Shown one piece after another: positions 10,558 to 19,231 of a stretch of DNA of 64,000 nt. The position numbers and the translations under genes are program-made. The first letter of the stretch is position 1. Each line of letters starts with the position of its first letter. This DNA comes from Symbiobacteriaceae bacterium (lineage in GTDB: Bacteria; Bacillota; Sulfobacillia; Symbiobacteriales; Symbiobacteriaceae), in NCBI GenBank assembly GCA_029239785.1, contig JARBUG010000008.1, positions 1-64,000 on the forward strand, in the 5' to 3' direction. The notes under the pieces are model-generated. The model saw only the letters and a program-made list of their open reading frames with translations, was not told the origin of the DNA and did no database searches.

Positions 10558-11409
10558 ATGCTTCAGGCAGACGTGCCGGTCTACACGCCGGCCACACTCG
10601 CCGAGGCGCGCCAGCTGCTCCAGGAACCAGGCACCCGCCCCGTGGCGGGCGGCACCGATGCGATGGTCAGGTTCAAGGATGGTGTTTGGCGGCCGACGGC
10701 GTGGGTCAACCTGCTCCGCCTGCGCGGCGAACTCGCCTACATTCGGGAAGATGGCGACTGGCTGGAGGTCGGCGCCCTCACCACCTTCAGCGAGTTGCTC
10801 GCCTCCCGGGTGGTTCGTGAACGCGCCCCGCTGCTGGCCAAGGCGGTCCGAACCGTCGGCGGGCCGGCGATACGGAACATGGGCACCATCGGTGGCAACA
10901 TCGGCACAGCGTCGCCTGCGGGGGATAGCCTGCCGGCTCTGTACGCCCTTGACGCCGAGGTCCTTGTGAACGGCGTAACGACCATCGGCATCGCTGAACT
11001 GATGCTCGGGCCGGGGCGCCTCAAGCTCCAGGCCGGGGATCTGATTACCGGGGTCCGGTTCCGGGCCCAGGCGCCGGACGAGGTCTGCACCTTCGAAAAG
11101 CTCGGGCTGCGGGCAGCGCATGCGATTTCGCTCGCCAGCGTGGCCGTGCGGCTCGCGCCGGGCATGGCCCGGGTCGCCCTGGGCGCCGTGGCGCCCACCG
11201 TCATTCGCGTGCCGGATGCGGAGGCGGCCCTGGTGGCCGGTCATGCGGCCGCCGCCGCGGCTGCTGCCCAGGAAGCTGCCCGGCCGATTTCCGATGTGCG
11301 GGCCAGCGCCGAGTACCGCCGGGCTATGGCCGGGAACCTGCTGCTGCGGGGCCTCATGCGCATGCTCGGCCCAAATCTGGTCTCCCCGATCGGAGGCGAT
11401 CCCCGATGA
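10558..11409 (+). CDS. Molybdenum hydroxylase FAD subunit (CoxM/XdhB type)
   Basis: This is the medium subunit of a xanthine-dehydrogenase-type molybdenum hydroxylase. It binds FAD and passes electrons from the Fe-S subunit to NAD or another acceptor. It is 283 residues long with the FAD_binding_5 motifs AGGTD (30-34) and RNMGTIGGNIGTASPAGD (107-124), and a C-terminal CO_deh_flav_C domain. The ATG at 10558 is 9 nt after GAGGGAGG. Its TGA overlaps the ATG of the next subunit by 4 nt. It is the first gene of a tightly spaced operon reaching 27.1 kb. No flavin-cysteine or Fe-S extension is present, so the three cofactor domains lie on separate chains. Confidence 0.92.
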   Translation: MLQADVPVYTPATLAEARQLLQEPGTRPVAGGTDAMVRFKDGVWRPTAWVNLLRLRGELAYIREDGDWLEVGALTTFSELLASRVVRERAPLLAKAVRTVGGPAIRNMGTIGGNIGTASPAGDSLPALYALDAEVLVNGVTTIGIAELMLGPGRLKLQAGDLITGVRFRAQAPDEVCTFEKLGLRAAHAISLASVAVRLAPGMARVALGAVAPTVIRVPDAEAALVAGHAAAAAAAAQEAARPISDVRASAEYRRAMAGNLLLRGLMRMLGPNLVSPIGGDPR

Positions 11410-13739
11410 CGAACCAGCAGACCTGGATCGGCAAGTCCGTCCACCGGGTCGATGCGCCCGCCAAGCTGAAGGGCGAGCCCGTTTACATGACCGACCGGCC
11501 CCTGGAGAACCCCTGCTTCGGCCGAGTGCTCCGCTCCCGCTATCCCCACGCACGCATCCTCCGCATCGACACGGCCAAGGCCTCGGCCCTGCCCGGCGTC
11601 ATCTGCGTCCTGACGCATAAAGATGTTCCCGGTCTGAACGGCTTCGGTATCGTCATTCCCGACCAGCCGGTGCTCTGCTTCGACAAGGTCCGCATGATGG
11701 GCGACGCGCTGGCGTTGGTGGCGGCGGAGACGCCCGAAATTGCGGCCGCCGCACTCGATCTGATCGAAGTCGATTACGAGCCCCTGCCCATCGTCGATGA
11801 CGCACTCGCCGCCATCATGCCCGGCTCGCCCCTCGTCCACGAGACCGGCAACATCCACCTGCGCACGGTGATTCGCCGGGGCGAGGTGGCGCAGGCCTTC
11901 GCCGAGGCCGCCGTGGTCGTCGATCATGTCTACTTCACGCCCCGGCAGGCCCACATGTTCCTGGAGACCGAGGGCGGCGTGGGCCAGCTCATGCCCAACG
12001 GCGAGCTGCATATTTGGTGCCCGGCGCAGGCCGCGTTCCGGGACCGGCTCCAGGTGGCCCGGCTCCTCGGCTGGGACCCGGAGCGGATTCGTGAGTACTC
12101 CAGCCCGTCCGGCGGCGCCTTCGGCGGCAAGGACGAGCTGACGGTTCAGCATTACCTCGCCCTGCTGGCCCTCCACACGGGCGGGCGCCCGGTCAAAATC
12201 CATCTCTCCCGCGAGGAGTCGACGGTGGCGGGCATCAAGCGGCACCCCTTCATGGTGCAGATGCGGACGGCGGCCGCAGCCGACGGCACCTTCCTGGCGC
12301 AGGAGGCCTTCGTCGTCGCCGATACCGGGGCCTACGCCTCGCTCGGCGGACCGGTGCTGAACCTCGCGATCGAGCACATCGGCGGCGTGTATCGTTTCCC
12401 GAGCCTGAATGTCGAAGGGTATTGCGTCTACACCAACAACGGCATCAGCGGCGCCTTCCGGGGCTTCGGCGTGCCGCAGGTGCTGGTGGCGCTGGAGTCC
12501 AACATCGACGAAATCGCCCGCCGGCTGGGCCGTGACCCGCTCGACCTGCGCCGGCAGAACCTGATTCAGCGCGGCGACCTGTCGGCCATCGGCAACCCGA
12601 TGACGACCGGGGTCGGGAATCAGGCGGTGCTGGAGGCGCTGGAAAACTCGCCAACCTGGAAGGAACGTACCGCAAAAAAGGCGGCCGTTACGGATCCGTG
12701 GAAGCGCCGGGGCGTGGGCATCGGCCTCTGCATGCAGGGCCTCGGCCTGGGCAAGGGGATTCCCGACTACGGCGCCGCCGTCATCGAACTGCTGCCGGGC
12801 GGCAAGTTCAAGGTGGGCATCTCCATTCAGGAGATTGGCACCGGCAACCAGACCGCCTACGCCCAGTTCGCCGCCGAAGCGCTCGGCTGCGATGTGGCCG
12901 ATGTTGAGGTGATTCAGGGCGACACAGGCTACTCCGCCGATGCCGGCACCGTGACCGCCACCCGCTCGGTCTTCACCGGCGGTAAGGCGATTCAAATCAC
13001 CGCTGAAAAGATGGTTGCGCTGCTGCGCTCGACGGGTGCCGAGTCGTACGCCGCAGCCTACGCTGTCGCCCGCGAGCGGGGCCTGGAAACGAAGGTGCGC
13101 GGCTCCTTCGCCTGGCCCGAAGCCGACGAGGAGATTCCCGGGGCGTTCGGCCTGCCGCACCACATTTACGGGTACGGCGCCCAGGCCGCCCTGGTCGAAG
13201 TCGACACCCTGACCGGCGAGGTGCAGGTCCTGGAGGTCGCCTCGGTTGTGGATACCGGCAAATCCATCAACCCCATGGGCGTTGAAGGGCAGTCGGAGGG
13301 CGGCGTCGCCCAGGGCGTGGGCCTTGCCCTCATGGAAGATACGGTCGTTCGCGAAGGACGATTCCTCAATGCGAACATGAGCAACTACATCATCCCCACG
13401 GCGGGCGATGTGCCGAAGGTCGAAACCTTCATCGTTGAGGTGCACGAGGAGAAGGGCCCGTCCGGCGCCAAGGGCATGGGCGAAGTGCCCATCGTGCCGA
13501 CCATGCCAGCCATTTTCGGGGCGATTTACGACGCGGTGGGCGTGCAGATGTTCCGGGCGCCCGCCACGCCGGAGCGGGTCTACATGGCGATGATGGGTGA
13601 TCCATCGGCGACGGAGGATACGCCCGCGTTGCGGGCACGCATCGCCGAAGGCCGGCGGGCGGGGCTTGCGGCCCAGCTTCACCAGACCGAGGGCGAGGGT
13701 TATGCACAGCCCAAGGGCCCCGAAGACGAGGAGGCGTAA
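11406..13739 (+). CDS. xdhA: Molybdenum hydroxylase catalytic subunit (xanthine dehydrogenase family)
   Basis: The large, molybdopterin-cytosine-dinucleotide-binding subunit, 777 residues. The N-terminal Ald_Xan_dh_C domain (about 15-125) is followed by the Mo-binding domain with SGGAFGGKDE (about 236-245), ISGAFRGFGVPQ (about 348-359) and the catalytic glutamate E693 in GAKGMGEVP. Linkage to SsnA, YgeW, YgeY, YqeB, YqeC and ade argues that purines are substrates. YqeB and YqeC are markers of selenium-dependent molybdenum hydroxylases, so a labile selenium ligand is plausible but not visible in the sequence. Whether it oxidises xanthine or another purine, or works in the reducing direction on urate, cannot be decided here. 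Confidence 0.92.
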   Translation: MTNQQTWIGKSVHRVDAPAKLKGEPVYMTDRPLENPCFGRVLRSRYPHARILRIDTAKASALPGVICVLTHKDVPGLNGFGIVIPDQPVLCFDKVRMMGDALALVAAETPEIAAAALDLIEVDYEPLPIVDDALAAIMPGSPLVHETGNIHLRTVIRRGEVAQAFAEAAVVVDHVYFTPRQAHMFLETEGGVGQLMPNGELHIWCPAQAAFRDRLQVARLLGWDPERIREYSSPSGGAFGGKDELTVQHYLALLALHTGGRPVKIHLSREESTVAGIKRHPFMVQMRTAAAADGTFLAQEAFVVADTGAYASLGGPVLNLAIEHIGGVYRFPSLNVEGYCVYTNNGISGAFRGFGVPQVLVALESNIDEIARRLGRDPLDLRRQNLIQRGDLSAIGNPMTTGVGNQAVLEALENSPTWKERTAKKAAVTDPWKRRGVGIGLCMQGLGLGKGIPDYGAAVIELLPGGKFKVGISIQEIGTGNQTAYAQFAAEALGCDVADVEVIQGDTGYSADAGTVTATRSVFTGGKAIQITAEKMVALLRSTGAESYAAAYAVARERGLETKVRGSFAWPEADEEIPGAFGLPHHIYGYGAQAALVEVDTLTGEVQVLEVASVVDTGKSINPMGVEGQSEGGVAQGVGLALMEDTVVREGRFLNANMSNYIIPTAGDVPKVETFIVEVHEEKGPSGAKGMGEVPIVPTMPAIFGAIYDAVGVQMFRAPATPERVYMAMMGDPSATEDTPALRARIAEGRRAGLAAQLHQTEGEGYAQPKGPEDEEA

Positions 13740-13744
13740 CCACG

Positions 13745-14209
13745 ATGGAACTGAAGATGAACGTCAACGGCCAGCCCGTCGCCGTCGAAGTTGCGCCCAC
13801 GGAGCCGCTCCTGCAGGTGCTGCGCGAGCGCCTGGGCCTGGTCGGGGCCAAGGAGCCCTGCGGCAAGGGCGAATGCGGCGGCTGCACGGTGCTCATGAAC
13901 GGCCAGACCGTCAACGCCTGCCTCGTCATGGCCGCTCAGGCTGAGGGCGCCGAAGTGCTGACGGTGGAAGGGTTAGCGGCCCCCGACGGCAAGCTTCACC
14001 CGGTGCAGCAGGCCTTTGTCGAGGCCGGCGCCGTTCAGTGCGGCTACTGCATGACCGGCATGGTCATGAGCGCCTTCTCGCTGCTGCAGCAGAATCCGCA
14101 GCCCACCGAGGCGGAGATCAAGGAAGGCATGGAGGGCAACCTCTGCCGCTGCACCGGCTACCAGAAGGTTTTTGATGCCGTCAACTTGGCTGCGGGCCGT
14201 TTGAGGTGA
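13745..14209 (+). CDS. Molybdenum hydroxylase [2Fe-2S] subunit
   Basis: The small subunit with two [2Fe-2S] clusters, 154 residues. The plant-ferredoxin-like cluster uses C39, C44, C47 and C59 (CGKGECGGC...C). The second, all-helical cluster uses C99, C102, C134 and C136 (CGYC...CRC). It carries electrons from the Mo centre to the FAD subunit. It starts 5 nt after the large-subunit stop and ends 7 nt before the next gene, so the three subunits are made from one message. The order is FAD, Mo, Fe-S. All eight cluster cysteines are present and the length is normal for the family. Confidence 0.94.
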   Translation: MELKMNVNGQPVAVEVAPTEPLLQVLRERLGLVGAKEPCGKGECGGCTVLMNGQTVNACLVMAAQAEGAEVLTVEGLAAPDGKLHPVQQAFVEAGAVQCGYCMTGMVMSAFSLLQQNPQPTEAEIKEGMEGNLCRCTGYQKVFDAVNLAAGRLR

Positions 14210-14216
14210 AACCGGC

Positions 14217-15299
14217 ATGATGCAGTGGGACACGCTGGTGCGGGCCGTCCGGCAGGAGCTGCCGGTCTGCCGGGTGGCCGTGGTGGACGGCCCTGTGCCG
14301 CTCCTGGGAACGCGGCTCGTCGCTGGGTCCTTCGGCGCCACCGATGGCCCGGCCTGGACGGCGCTGCCTGCCGATGTGGCGGGCCTGCCCCGGGAGGCCC
14401 TGGCCGACGGTCGCCCCCGGCTGACCCAGGCGGGCGGGCTGCGGATTTTCGCCGAGCCCATCCTGCCGCCGCCCCGGCTGATTGTGGCCGGGGCCGGGCA
14501 CGTGGCCCTGGCCCTGGCCCCGGCAGCGCAGGCCGCGGGGTTTCGGGTCACGGTCATCGATGACCGGGCCGAATTCGCCCGGCCCGAGCGGTTCCCCGGC
14601 TGCACCGTCATTTGCGATGACATGGCGGCATGCATCGAACGCCTGCGGCCAGATGCGACCACGTTCATCGTGCTGGCCGGGCGGAGCCACGACAAGGACA
14701 AGGAGGCGCTCCGGGCGGCCGTGCAACTGCCCTCCGCCTACCTCGGCATGATGGGGAGCCGCCGCAAAGTAGCGACCCTGCAAAGGGAGCTACTTGAGAC
14801 CGGCGAGGCTACGGTCTGGGCGATGGAGAAGCTGCGGGCGCCCATTGGGCTTGACCTCGGGGCGGAGACGCCCGCCGAGATCGCTGTGGCGATCGTAGCG
14901 GAGCTGATCGCCGTGCGGCGAGGCGGGAGCGGCGCCCCGCTGGCCGGGGCCATGCGCCGGGCGCCCGAGGGCGGCGTGCCCGCCGGCACACTCGAAGGCC
15001 AGCAGGTCTGGCTCGCCCTCGCCGACGCGGTCGAGCGAGGCGAACCCTGCGCCCTCGCCACCATTCTCAGCGTCCGGGGCAGCACGCCCCGCAGCGCCGG
15101 GGCCTGCATGCTCATTCAGAAAAACGGCGCCACCGTGGGCTCGGTAGGCGGGGGCAAGTGGGAGTCTGAAGTCCGGCGCCTCGCCAGCGAAACGGAGCGC
15201 CCCATCCTCATCGAATCTCAGTACCTGGACGAATCAGACATGATCTGCGGCGGCACCGCCGAGGTCTTCATCGAACCCGTCACAAGGAGGCATACGTAG
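14217..15299 (+). CDS. XdhC-family maturation factor with permuted domain order
   Basis: XdhC/CoxI proteins bind the molybdenum cofactor and insert it, after sulfuration or selenation, into xanthine-dehydrogenase-type enzymes. This 360-residue protein has the Rossmann domain (XdhC_C) first: IVAGAGHVALALAPAA near residues 89-104, then GLDLGAETPAEIAVAI near 216. The CoxI-type domain is last: ALATILSVRGSTPRSAGA near 283 and VGSVGGGKWESEV near 313. The other XdhC in this window, at 25540, has the opposite order. Its TAG overlaps the GTG of the next gene. The permutation is visible; its consequence is unknown. Confidence 0.82.
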   Translation: MMQWDTLVRAVRQELPVCRVAVVDGPVPLLGTRLVAGSFGATDGPAWTALPADVAGLPREALADGRPRLTQAGGLRIFAEPILPPPRLIVAGAGHVALALAPAAQAAGFRVTVIDDRAEFARPERFPGCTVICDDMAACIERLRPDATTFIVLAGRSHDKDKEALRAAVQLPSAYLGMMGSRRKVATLQRELLETGEATVWAMEKLRAPIGLDLGAETPAEIAVAIVAELIAVRRGGSGAPLAGAMRRAPEGGVPAGTLEGQQVWLALADAVERGEPCALATILSVRGSTPRSAGACMLIQKNGATVGSVGGGKWESEVRRLASETERPILIESQYLDESDMICGGTAEVFIEPVTRRHT

Positions 15300-16210
15300 T
15301 GGCAAAGCTGTCGGTCGACCTGCTGGGCATGACGTTCCGGAACCCCATCCTGCCCGCCGCCGGCCCCAACGTGGGCAACGGCCGGCAGCTCCGCCTGACC
15401 GCCGAGGGCGGCGCCGGCGGCCTGCTGGCTAAAACCATCTCGGTGCGGGCTGCCGAAGTGCCCCGACCCGACATGGTCCGCTTCGGCCAGACCGGCATGC
15501 TCAACACCGAACTCTGGACCGAGTTATCCCCAGAAGAATGGCTGGACCGGGAGTACGACATCGGCCTGGCCGCGGCCCGGGAACACAACATCCCCTTCCT
15601 GGCCTCCATCGGCTACACGCCCGACGAACTGCGGGCTATCGGCCCCAAGGTCGAAGCCAAGGGCGTCGACGCCATCGAGTTCTCCATTCACTACCTCGAC
15701 CCCGCCCGCCTGATTGACACGGCCCGCGCCTTAAGGGAATCCGTCAAGTGCCCGATTATCGCCAAGCTAACGCCCCACAAGGGCGACCTCGGCGAACTGG
15801 CCGCCATGATCGAACCCTACGTCGACGCGTTCGCCTGCATCAACAGCTACGGCCCGACCCTGCGCATTGACATCGACCGGATGGAGCCCACGCTAGGAAG
15901 CCCACTCGGCTACGGCTGGCTCAGCGGCACGCCCATTCGCCCCCTCGCCCTGCGCTCGGTCTTCGAGGTCGCCCGGCGGGTGAAAAAGCCCGTCATCGGC
16001 GTCGGCGGCATCGCCAACCCGAAAGACGTCATCGCCCACTTCATGGCCGGCGCCTCGGCGGTGCAGGTCTGCACGGCGATTCTGCTGCGGGGCCAGAACT
16101 ACTACGCCAAGCTGGCCCGGGGCGTCAGCGACTGGCTGGACGCCCACGGTTACGACGACATCAACCAGGTGCGGGGCCGCTACCTGGAGCGGCTCGGCCT
16201 GAAAGCTTAG
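15299..16210 (+). CDS. Dihydroorotate-dehydrogenase-like flavoprotein, first copy
   Basis: A TIM-barrel FMN enzyme of the dihydroorotate/dihydropyrimidine dehydrogenase family, 303 residues. Family features are FRNPILPAAGPNVGN near the N-terminus, AKTISVRAAEVP, the barrel strand IIAKLTPH, INSYGPTLRIDID and the FMN phosphate-binding IGVGGIANPKD...GASAVQV (about 222-260). It lacks the C-terminal ferredoxin domain found in the next gene. The start is GTG 15299, overlapping the upstream stop. In this operon it may reduce a purine- or pyrimidine-derived ring, but it is far from pyrimidine biosynthesis genes and the substrate is unproven. The two neighbours could form a heteromer. Confidence 0.82.
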   Translation: MAKLSVDLLGMTFRNPILPAAGPNVGNGRQLRLTAEGGAGGLLAKTISVRAAEVPRPDMVRFGQTGMLNTELWTELSPEEWLDREYDIGLAAAREHNIPFLASIGYTPDELRAIGPKVEAKGVDAIEFSIHYLDPARLIDTARALRESVKCPIIAKLTPHKGDLGELAAMIEPYVDAFACINSYGPTLRIDIDRMEPTLGSPLGYGWLSGTPIRPLALRSVFEVARRVKKPVIGVGGIANPKDVIAHFMAGASAVQVCTAILLRGQNYYAKLARGVSDWLDAHGYDDINQVRGRYLERLGLKA

Positions 16211-16225
16211 AGGGGGTGTGCGGGC

Positions 16226-17341
16226 ATGGCGAACCTTGCCGTTGAACTGACCGGACTCCGCTTCCCGAATCCGATTCTCGCCGGCGCCGGCCCCAGTACC
16301 GAGGGCGCCGCGGCCCTGGCCGCCGCCGCCCGGGGCGGGGCGGGCGGGCTCGTGGCCCGCACCGTGCTGGCGCACCCCTTCCTGCCCGCCGCCGAACCAT
16401 CCGTCGTCCCCTACGGGCGCGACGGCCTGCTGACCAACCAGCGGGGGTCATCCCTCACCGCCGCCGATTGGACTTATCCACAGGACTTGAGCATTCCCGT
16501 CATCGCGAGCCTGGCCGGTACGGCCGCCGAGGTGCTCGAACTCGGCCCGCGGCTGGTGGCGTCCGGCGCCCAGGCCCTGGAGTTCGCCACCGCCTTCCTC
16601 GGCTGGCCCGAGTCGGTCGAGGCGCTCCAGGCCCTGCGCAAGGCAGTCAACGTCCCCATCTGGGCCAAGCTCAGCCTGCGCCACGGCGAAGATATCGCCG
16701 ACCGGGCGGCCCAAATTGAACCCTTCGTCGACGCCTTCGTCTGCATGAGCGGCTTCGGCCCCGTTCTCGATATTGATGTGGATGCGGGCGGCGCCCCCCG
16801 CCTCAGCGACCCCTACGGCTACGGCTGGCTCAGCGGCGCCCCCATTCACCCCATCGCCGTGCGGACGGTCTTCGAAGTCGCCCGCCGGGTGAACAAGCCC
16901 GTCATCGCCAGCGGCGGCGCCATGACCGCCCGGGACGTGGTCGAATTCCTGCAAGTCGGCGCAGTGGCAGTCCAGGTGACCACCCTGCCGATGCTCAAAG
17001 GCCCGCAGGCCTACGAAGCGCTCACCAACGACCTGAACGGCTGGCTCGACCAACACGGCTACGACAGCGTGGCCGACATCACAAACCTCTACCTGAACAA
17101 GTGGCGCCACGGCCAGCGGGTCGTTCTCATCACTGAAGAGGCGCCCAAGCTGGACAAAGCCCTGTGCACGGGCTGCACCATCTGCGGGCTCGTCTGCTAC
17201 TGGGATGCGATTACCGCCAAACCCAAGGCCCTGCCCATCATCAACGCCGACAACTGCTTTGAGTGCGGCCTCTGCGTATCGGCCTGCCCCGAGGGCGCCC
17301 TCAGCTTCCGCCCCCGCACGGAGGTGACCCTGCTCCCATGA
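16226..17341 (+). CDS. PreA-like dihydropyrimidine-dehydrogenase subunit with 2[4Fe-4S] domain
   Basis: A 371-residue paralogue of the preceding protein with the same barrel motifs (FPNPILAGAGPSTE, WAKLSLRHGEDI, VIASGGAMTARDV). A C-terminal ferredoxin domain carries two CxxCxxCxxxC/P clusters (CTGCTICGLVC and CFECGLCVSACPEG, about 305-360). This architecture is that of PreA, the catalytic half of NAD-dependent dihydropyrimidine dehydrogenase. No PreT partner is adjacent; the nearest flavin reductases are NfnB/NfnA at 46.7-49 kb. The last bases overlap the ATG of the ssnA-like gene (ATGA). A role in reductive ring opening during purine breakdown is inferred from context. Confidence 0.85.
   Translation: MANLAVELTGLRFPNPILAGAGPSTEGAAALAAAARGGAGGLVARTVLAHPFLPAAEPSVVPYGRDGLLTNQRGSSLTAADWTYPQDLSIPVIASLAGTAAEVLELGPRLVASGAQALEFATAFLGWPESVEALQALRKAVNVPIWAKLSLRHGEDIADRAAQIEPFVDAFVCMSGFGPVLDIDVDAGGAPRLSDPYGYGWLSGAPIHPIAVRTVFEVARRVNKPVIASGGAMTARDVVEFLQVGAVAVQVTTLPMLKGPQAYEALTNDLNGWLDQHGYDSVADITNLYLNKWRHGQRVVLITEEAPKLDKALCTGCTICGLVCYWDAITAKPKALPIINADNCFECGLCVSACPEGALSFRPRTEVTLLP
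16474..16482 (+). other. DnaA-box 9-mer TTATCCACA
   Basis: A perfect + strand copy inside the PreA-like gene, first of a cluster of five between 16474 and 20766. Confidence 0.6.
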
Positions 17342-18645
17342 AACGGCTCATCGGCCCCGGCGCCGTCGCCACCATGACCGCCAGCGGGGTTATCCACAGC
17401 GGCGGCGTCCTGGTCGAAGGCGACCGCATCACCGCAGTCGCCGCCTACGACGAACTCGCCGAGCTCTACCCCGACGCCGAACGGCTCGACGCCCGGGGCG
17501 CCGTGATCATGCCCGGCCTGACCAACGCCCACACCCACCTCTACGGCCTCTTTGCCCGGGGCTTTGCCTTCGGCGCATCGCCGGCCTCCTTCCGCCAGAT
17601 TCTCGAACAGGTCTGGTGGCGTCTCGACAAAGCCCTCGCCCGCGAGGCCGTCCACCTCTCCGCCCTGTGCGGCCTGGCCGACCACCTCCGCTGCGGCGTC
17701 ACCACCATCGTCGACCACCACGCCAGCCCATCGTACATCGAAGGTTCATTAGATGAGATCGCCGACGCTGCCGAGCACCTGGGCATCCGGGCCTGCCTCT
17801 GCTACGAAGTCACCGACCGGAACGGCCCCGCAGGCGCCGCCGCCGGCATCGCCGAGAACGTCCGCTACCTCAAGGCACGGAGAACGCCCGCCCTCTTCGG
17901 CCTCCACGCCTCCTTCACCCTGAGCGACGAAACCCTCGCTGCCGCACGCCGGACCGCCGACGACCTGGGCGCCAGCTTCCACATCCACCTCGCCGAAGGC
18001 CCCGAAGACCCCGCCCACGCACTTATCCACAGCGGACAGCGTACGGCGCACCGCCTCGCGAAGGCGGGCATTCTCCGCCCCGGCACCTTTGTCGGCCACG
18101 GCGTCCATCTCGACGAAGAAGAAGCCGCCATTCTCGCCTACACCGGCGCCACCCTCACCCACCAGCCCCACTCCAACATGGGCAACGCCGTGGGCTTCCC
18201 CCGCATTCTTCACATGCGGGAGCGGGGCGTCAAGGTCGCCCTCGGTACCGACGGCTACACGCCCGACATGCTCGAGACCCTGCGGGCGGCGGCGACCCTT
18301 CATAGTCACGCGACGGTCACGCCTTCAGCAGGCGTCGGCGAGTTCGCCAACGTGCTCCTCAAAGAGAACCCATCGCTCTTATCCACAGTCTTTCAACAGC
18401 CGATAGGCCGCCTGGAACCCAACGCCGCCGCCGACCTCATCATTACCGACTACCACCCCCCGACCCCCATGACCGCCGACAACTTCCCGTTCCACCTCTA
18501 CTTCGGCATCTCGTCGGCGCACATCCGCACCGTCATCGTGGGCGGGCGGATCGCCGTGCTTGATCATCGCCTCGTCGGCCTCGACGAGGAAGCCCTGTCC
18601 CGACAGGCCCAACACGTCGCCGGGCAGGTCTGGAAACAAATCTGA
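17338..18645 (+). CDS. ssnA: SsnA-like aminohydrolase
   Basis: A 435-residue amidohydrolase of the SsnA/chlorohydrolase group, near the size of E. coli SsnA. Metal ligands are H65 and H67 (AHTHLYG), a histidine in FHIHLAEG, a histidine in GHGVHLDEEE and the aspartate in ALGTDGYTPDM. The family hydrolyses C-N or C-halogen bonds on nitrogen heterocycles. In ygeW/xdh clusters SsnA is thought to act on a purine-derived ring. The ATG at 17338 is chosen because it follows GGAGGTG and starts in the previous stop (ATGA). Three DnaA-box-like 9-mers lie in it, in different reading frames. Confidence 0.87.
   Translation: MKRLIGPGAVATMTASGVIHSGGVLVEGDRITAVAAYDELAELYPDAERLDARGAVIMPGLTNAHTHLYGLFARGFAFGASPASFRQILEQVWWRLDKALAREAVHLSALCGLADHLRCGVTTIVDHHASPSYIEGSLDEIADAAEHLGIRACLCYEVTDRNGPAGAAAGIAENVRYLKARRTPALFGLHASFTLSDETLAAARRTADDLGASFHIHLAEGPEDPAHALIHSGQRTAHRLAKAGILRPGTFVGHGVHLDEEEAAILAYTGATLTHQPHSNMGNAVGFPRILHMRERGVKVALGTDGYTPDMLETLRAAATLHSHATVTPSAGVGEFANVLLKENPSLLSTVFQQPIGRLEPNAAADLIITDYHPPTPMTADNFPFHLYFGISSAHIRTVIVGGRIAVLDHRLVGLDEEALSRQAQHVAGQVWKQI
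17390..17398 (+). other. DnaA-box 9-mer TTATCCACA
   Basis: Perfect + strand copy in the ssnA-like gene, here encoding Val-Ile-His-Ser. Confidence 0.6.
18023..18031 (+). other. DnaA-box 9-mer TTATCCACA
   Basis: Perfect + strand copy in the ssnA-like gene (Leu-Ile-His-Ser). Confidence 0.6.
18379..18387 (+). other. DnaA-box 9-mer TTATCCACA
   Basis: Perfect + strand copy in the ssnA-like gene, in another reading frame (Leu-Leu-Ser-Thr). Confidence 0.6.
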
Positions 18646-18673
18646 CCCGTACATATGGAAGGAGATCTTGCCC

Positions 18674-19216
18674 GTGGGTTTAGGCGAACGCATTCGCCAG
18701 CGGCGTCAACAAATGGACATCAGCCTGCAGGAGTTGGCAAACCGGACAGGCCTGACCGCCAGCTTCCTCAGCCAGGTGGAGCGGGACGTCACCGAGCCGT
18801 CCATCTCCTCGCTCCGGCGCATCGCCGGCGCCCTGGAAGTTCCCATGTTCTACTTCCTGCTCGACGATTCGACCCCGAGCCCCGTGGTGCGCAAAAGTGA
18901 ACGCCGCATCCTCCGCCTGCACGACACCGCCGCCCAGTGGGAACTGCTCTCCCCCGCCGACCCCAACTCGCAACTCGAGGTCGTCCTCACCCGGCTCCCC
19001 GCCGGCGTCTCCTCGGGCGATGAGCACACCTCCCACCCCGGCGAAGAATCCTTCGTGGTGCTCGAAGGCGAAATGGAGATCGACGTCGCCGATGAAACCT
19101 ACCACCTCGACACGGGCGACGCCATCCAGATCCGGGCGACGCTGCCCCACCGCATTCGCAACGGCGGCAAAACGGAGTTGGTAGTCCTGGCGGCCATCAC
19201 CCCGCCCAGATTCTAA
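18674..19216 (+). CDS. XRE-family regulator with cupin domain
   Basis: A 180-residue transcription factor: an N-terminal XRE helix-turn-helix (about 5-60, with LQELANRTGLTASFLSQVER) joined to a C-terminal cupin_2 domain (about 105-178, with HPGEESFVVLEGEMEI and DAIQIRATLPHRIRN). Such proteins often regulate the operon they sit in, with the cupin sensing a small ligand. I start at GTG 18674, 7 nt after GGAAGGAGAT; the open frame upstream to 18560 is a shadow of ssnA. It lies in the middle of the purine operon between ssnA and the hydantoinase, so the natural hypothesis is control by a pathway intermediate. Confidence 0.9.
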   Translation: MGLGERIRQRRQQMDISLQELANRTGLTASFLSQVERDVTEPSISSLRRIAGALEVPMFYFLLDDSTPSPVVRKSERRILRLHDTAAQWELLSPADPNSQLEVVLTRLPAGVSSGDEHTSHPGEESFVVLEGEMEIDVADETYHLDTGDAIQIRATLPHRIRNGGKTELVVLAAITPPRF

Positions 19217-19231
19217 GGGGGGATACGATCC

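Noticed and set aside
11241-13682. 813-codon minus-strand ORF opposite xdhA
   Set aside because: Shadow of the molybdenum hydroxylase subunit, rich in His, Arg, Gly and Asp; the + strand gene has all catalytic motifs.
11406-13739. Carbon monoxide dehydrogenase (CoxL) instead of a purine hydroxylase
   Set aside because: No CoxL active-site cysteine loop (VAYRCSFR-type) is present, and every linked gene points to purine or heterocycle metabolism.
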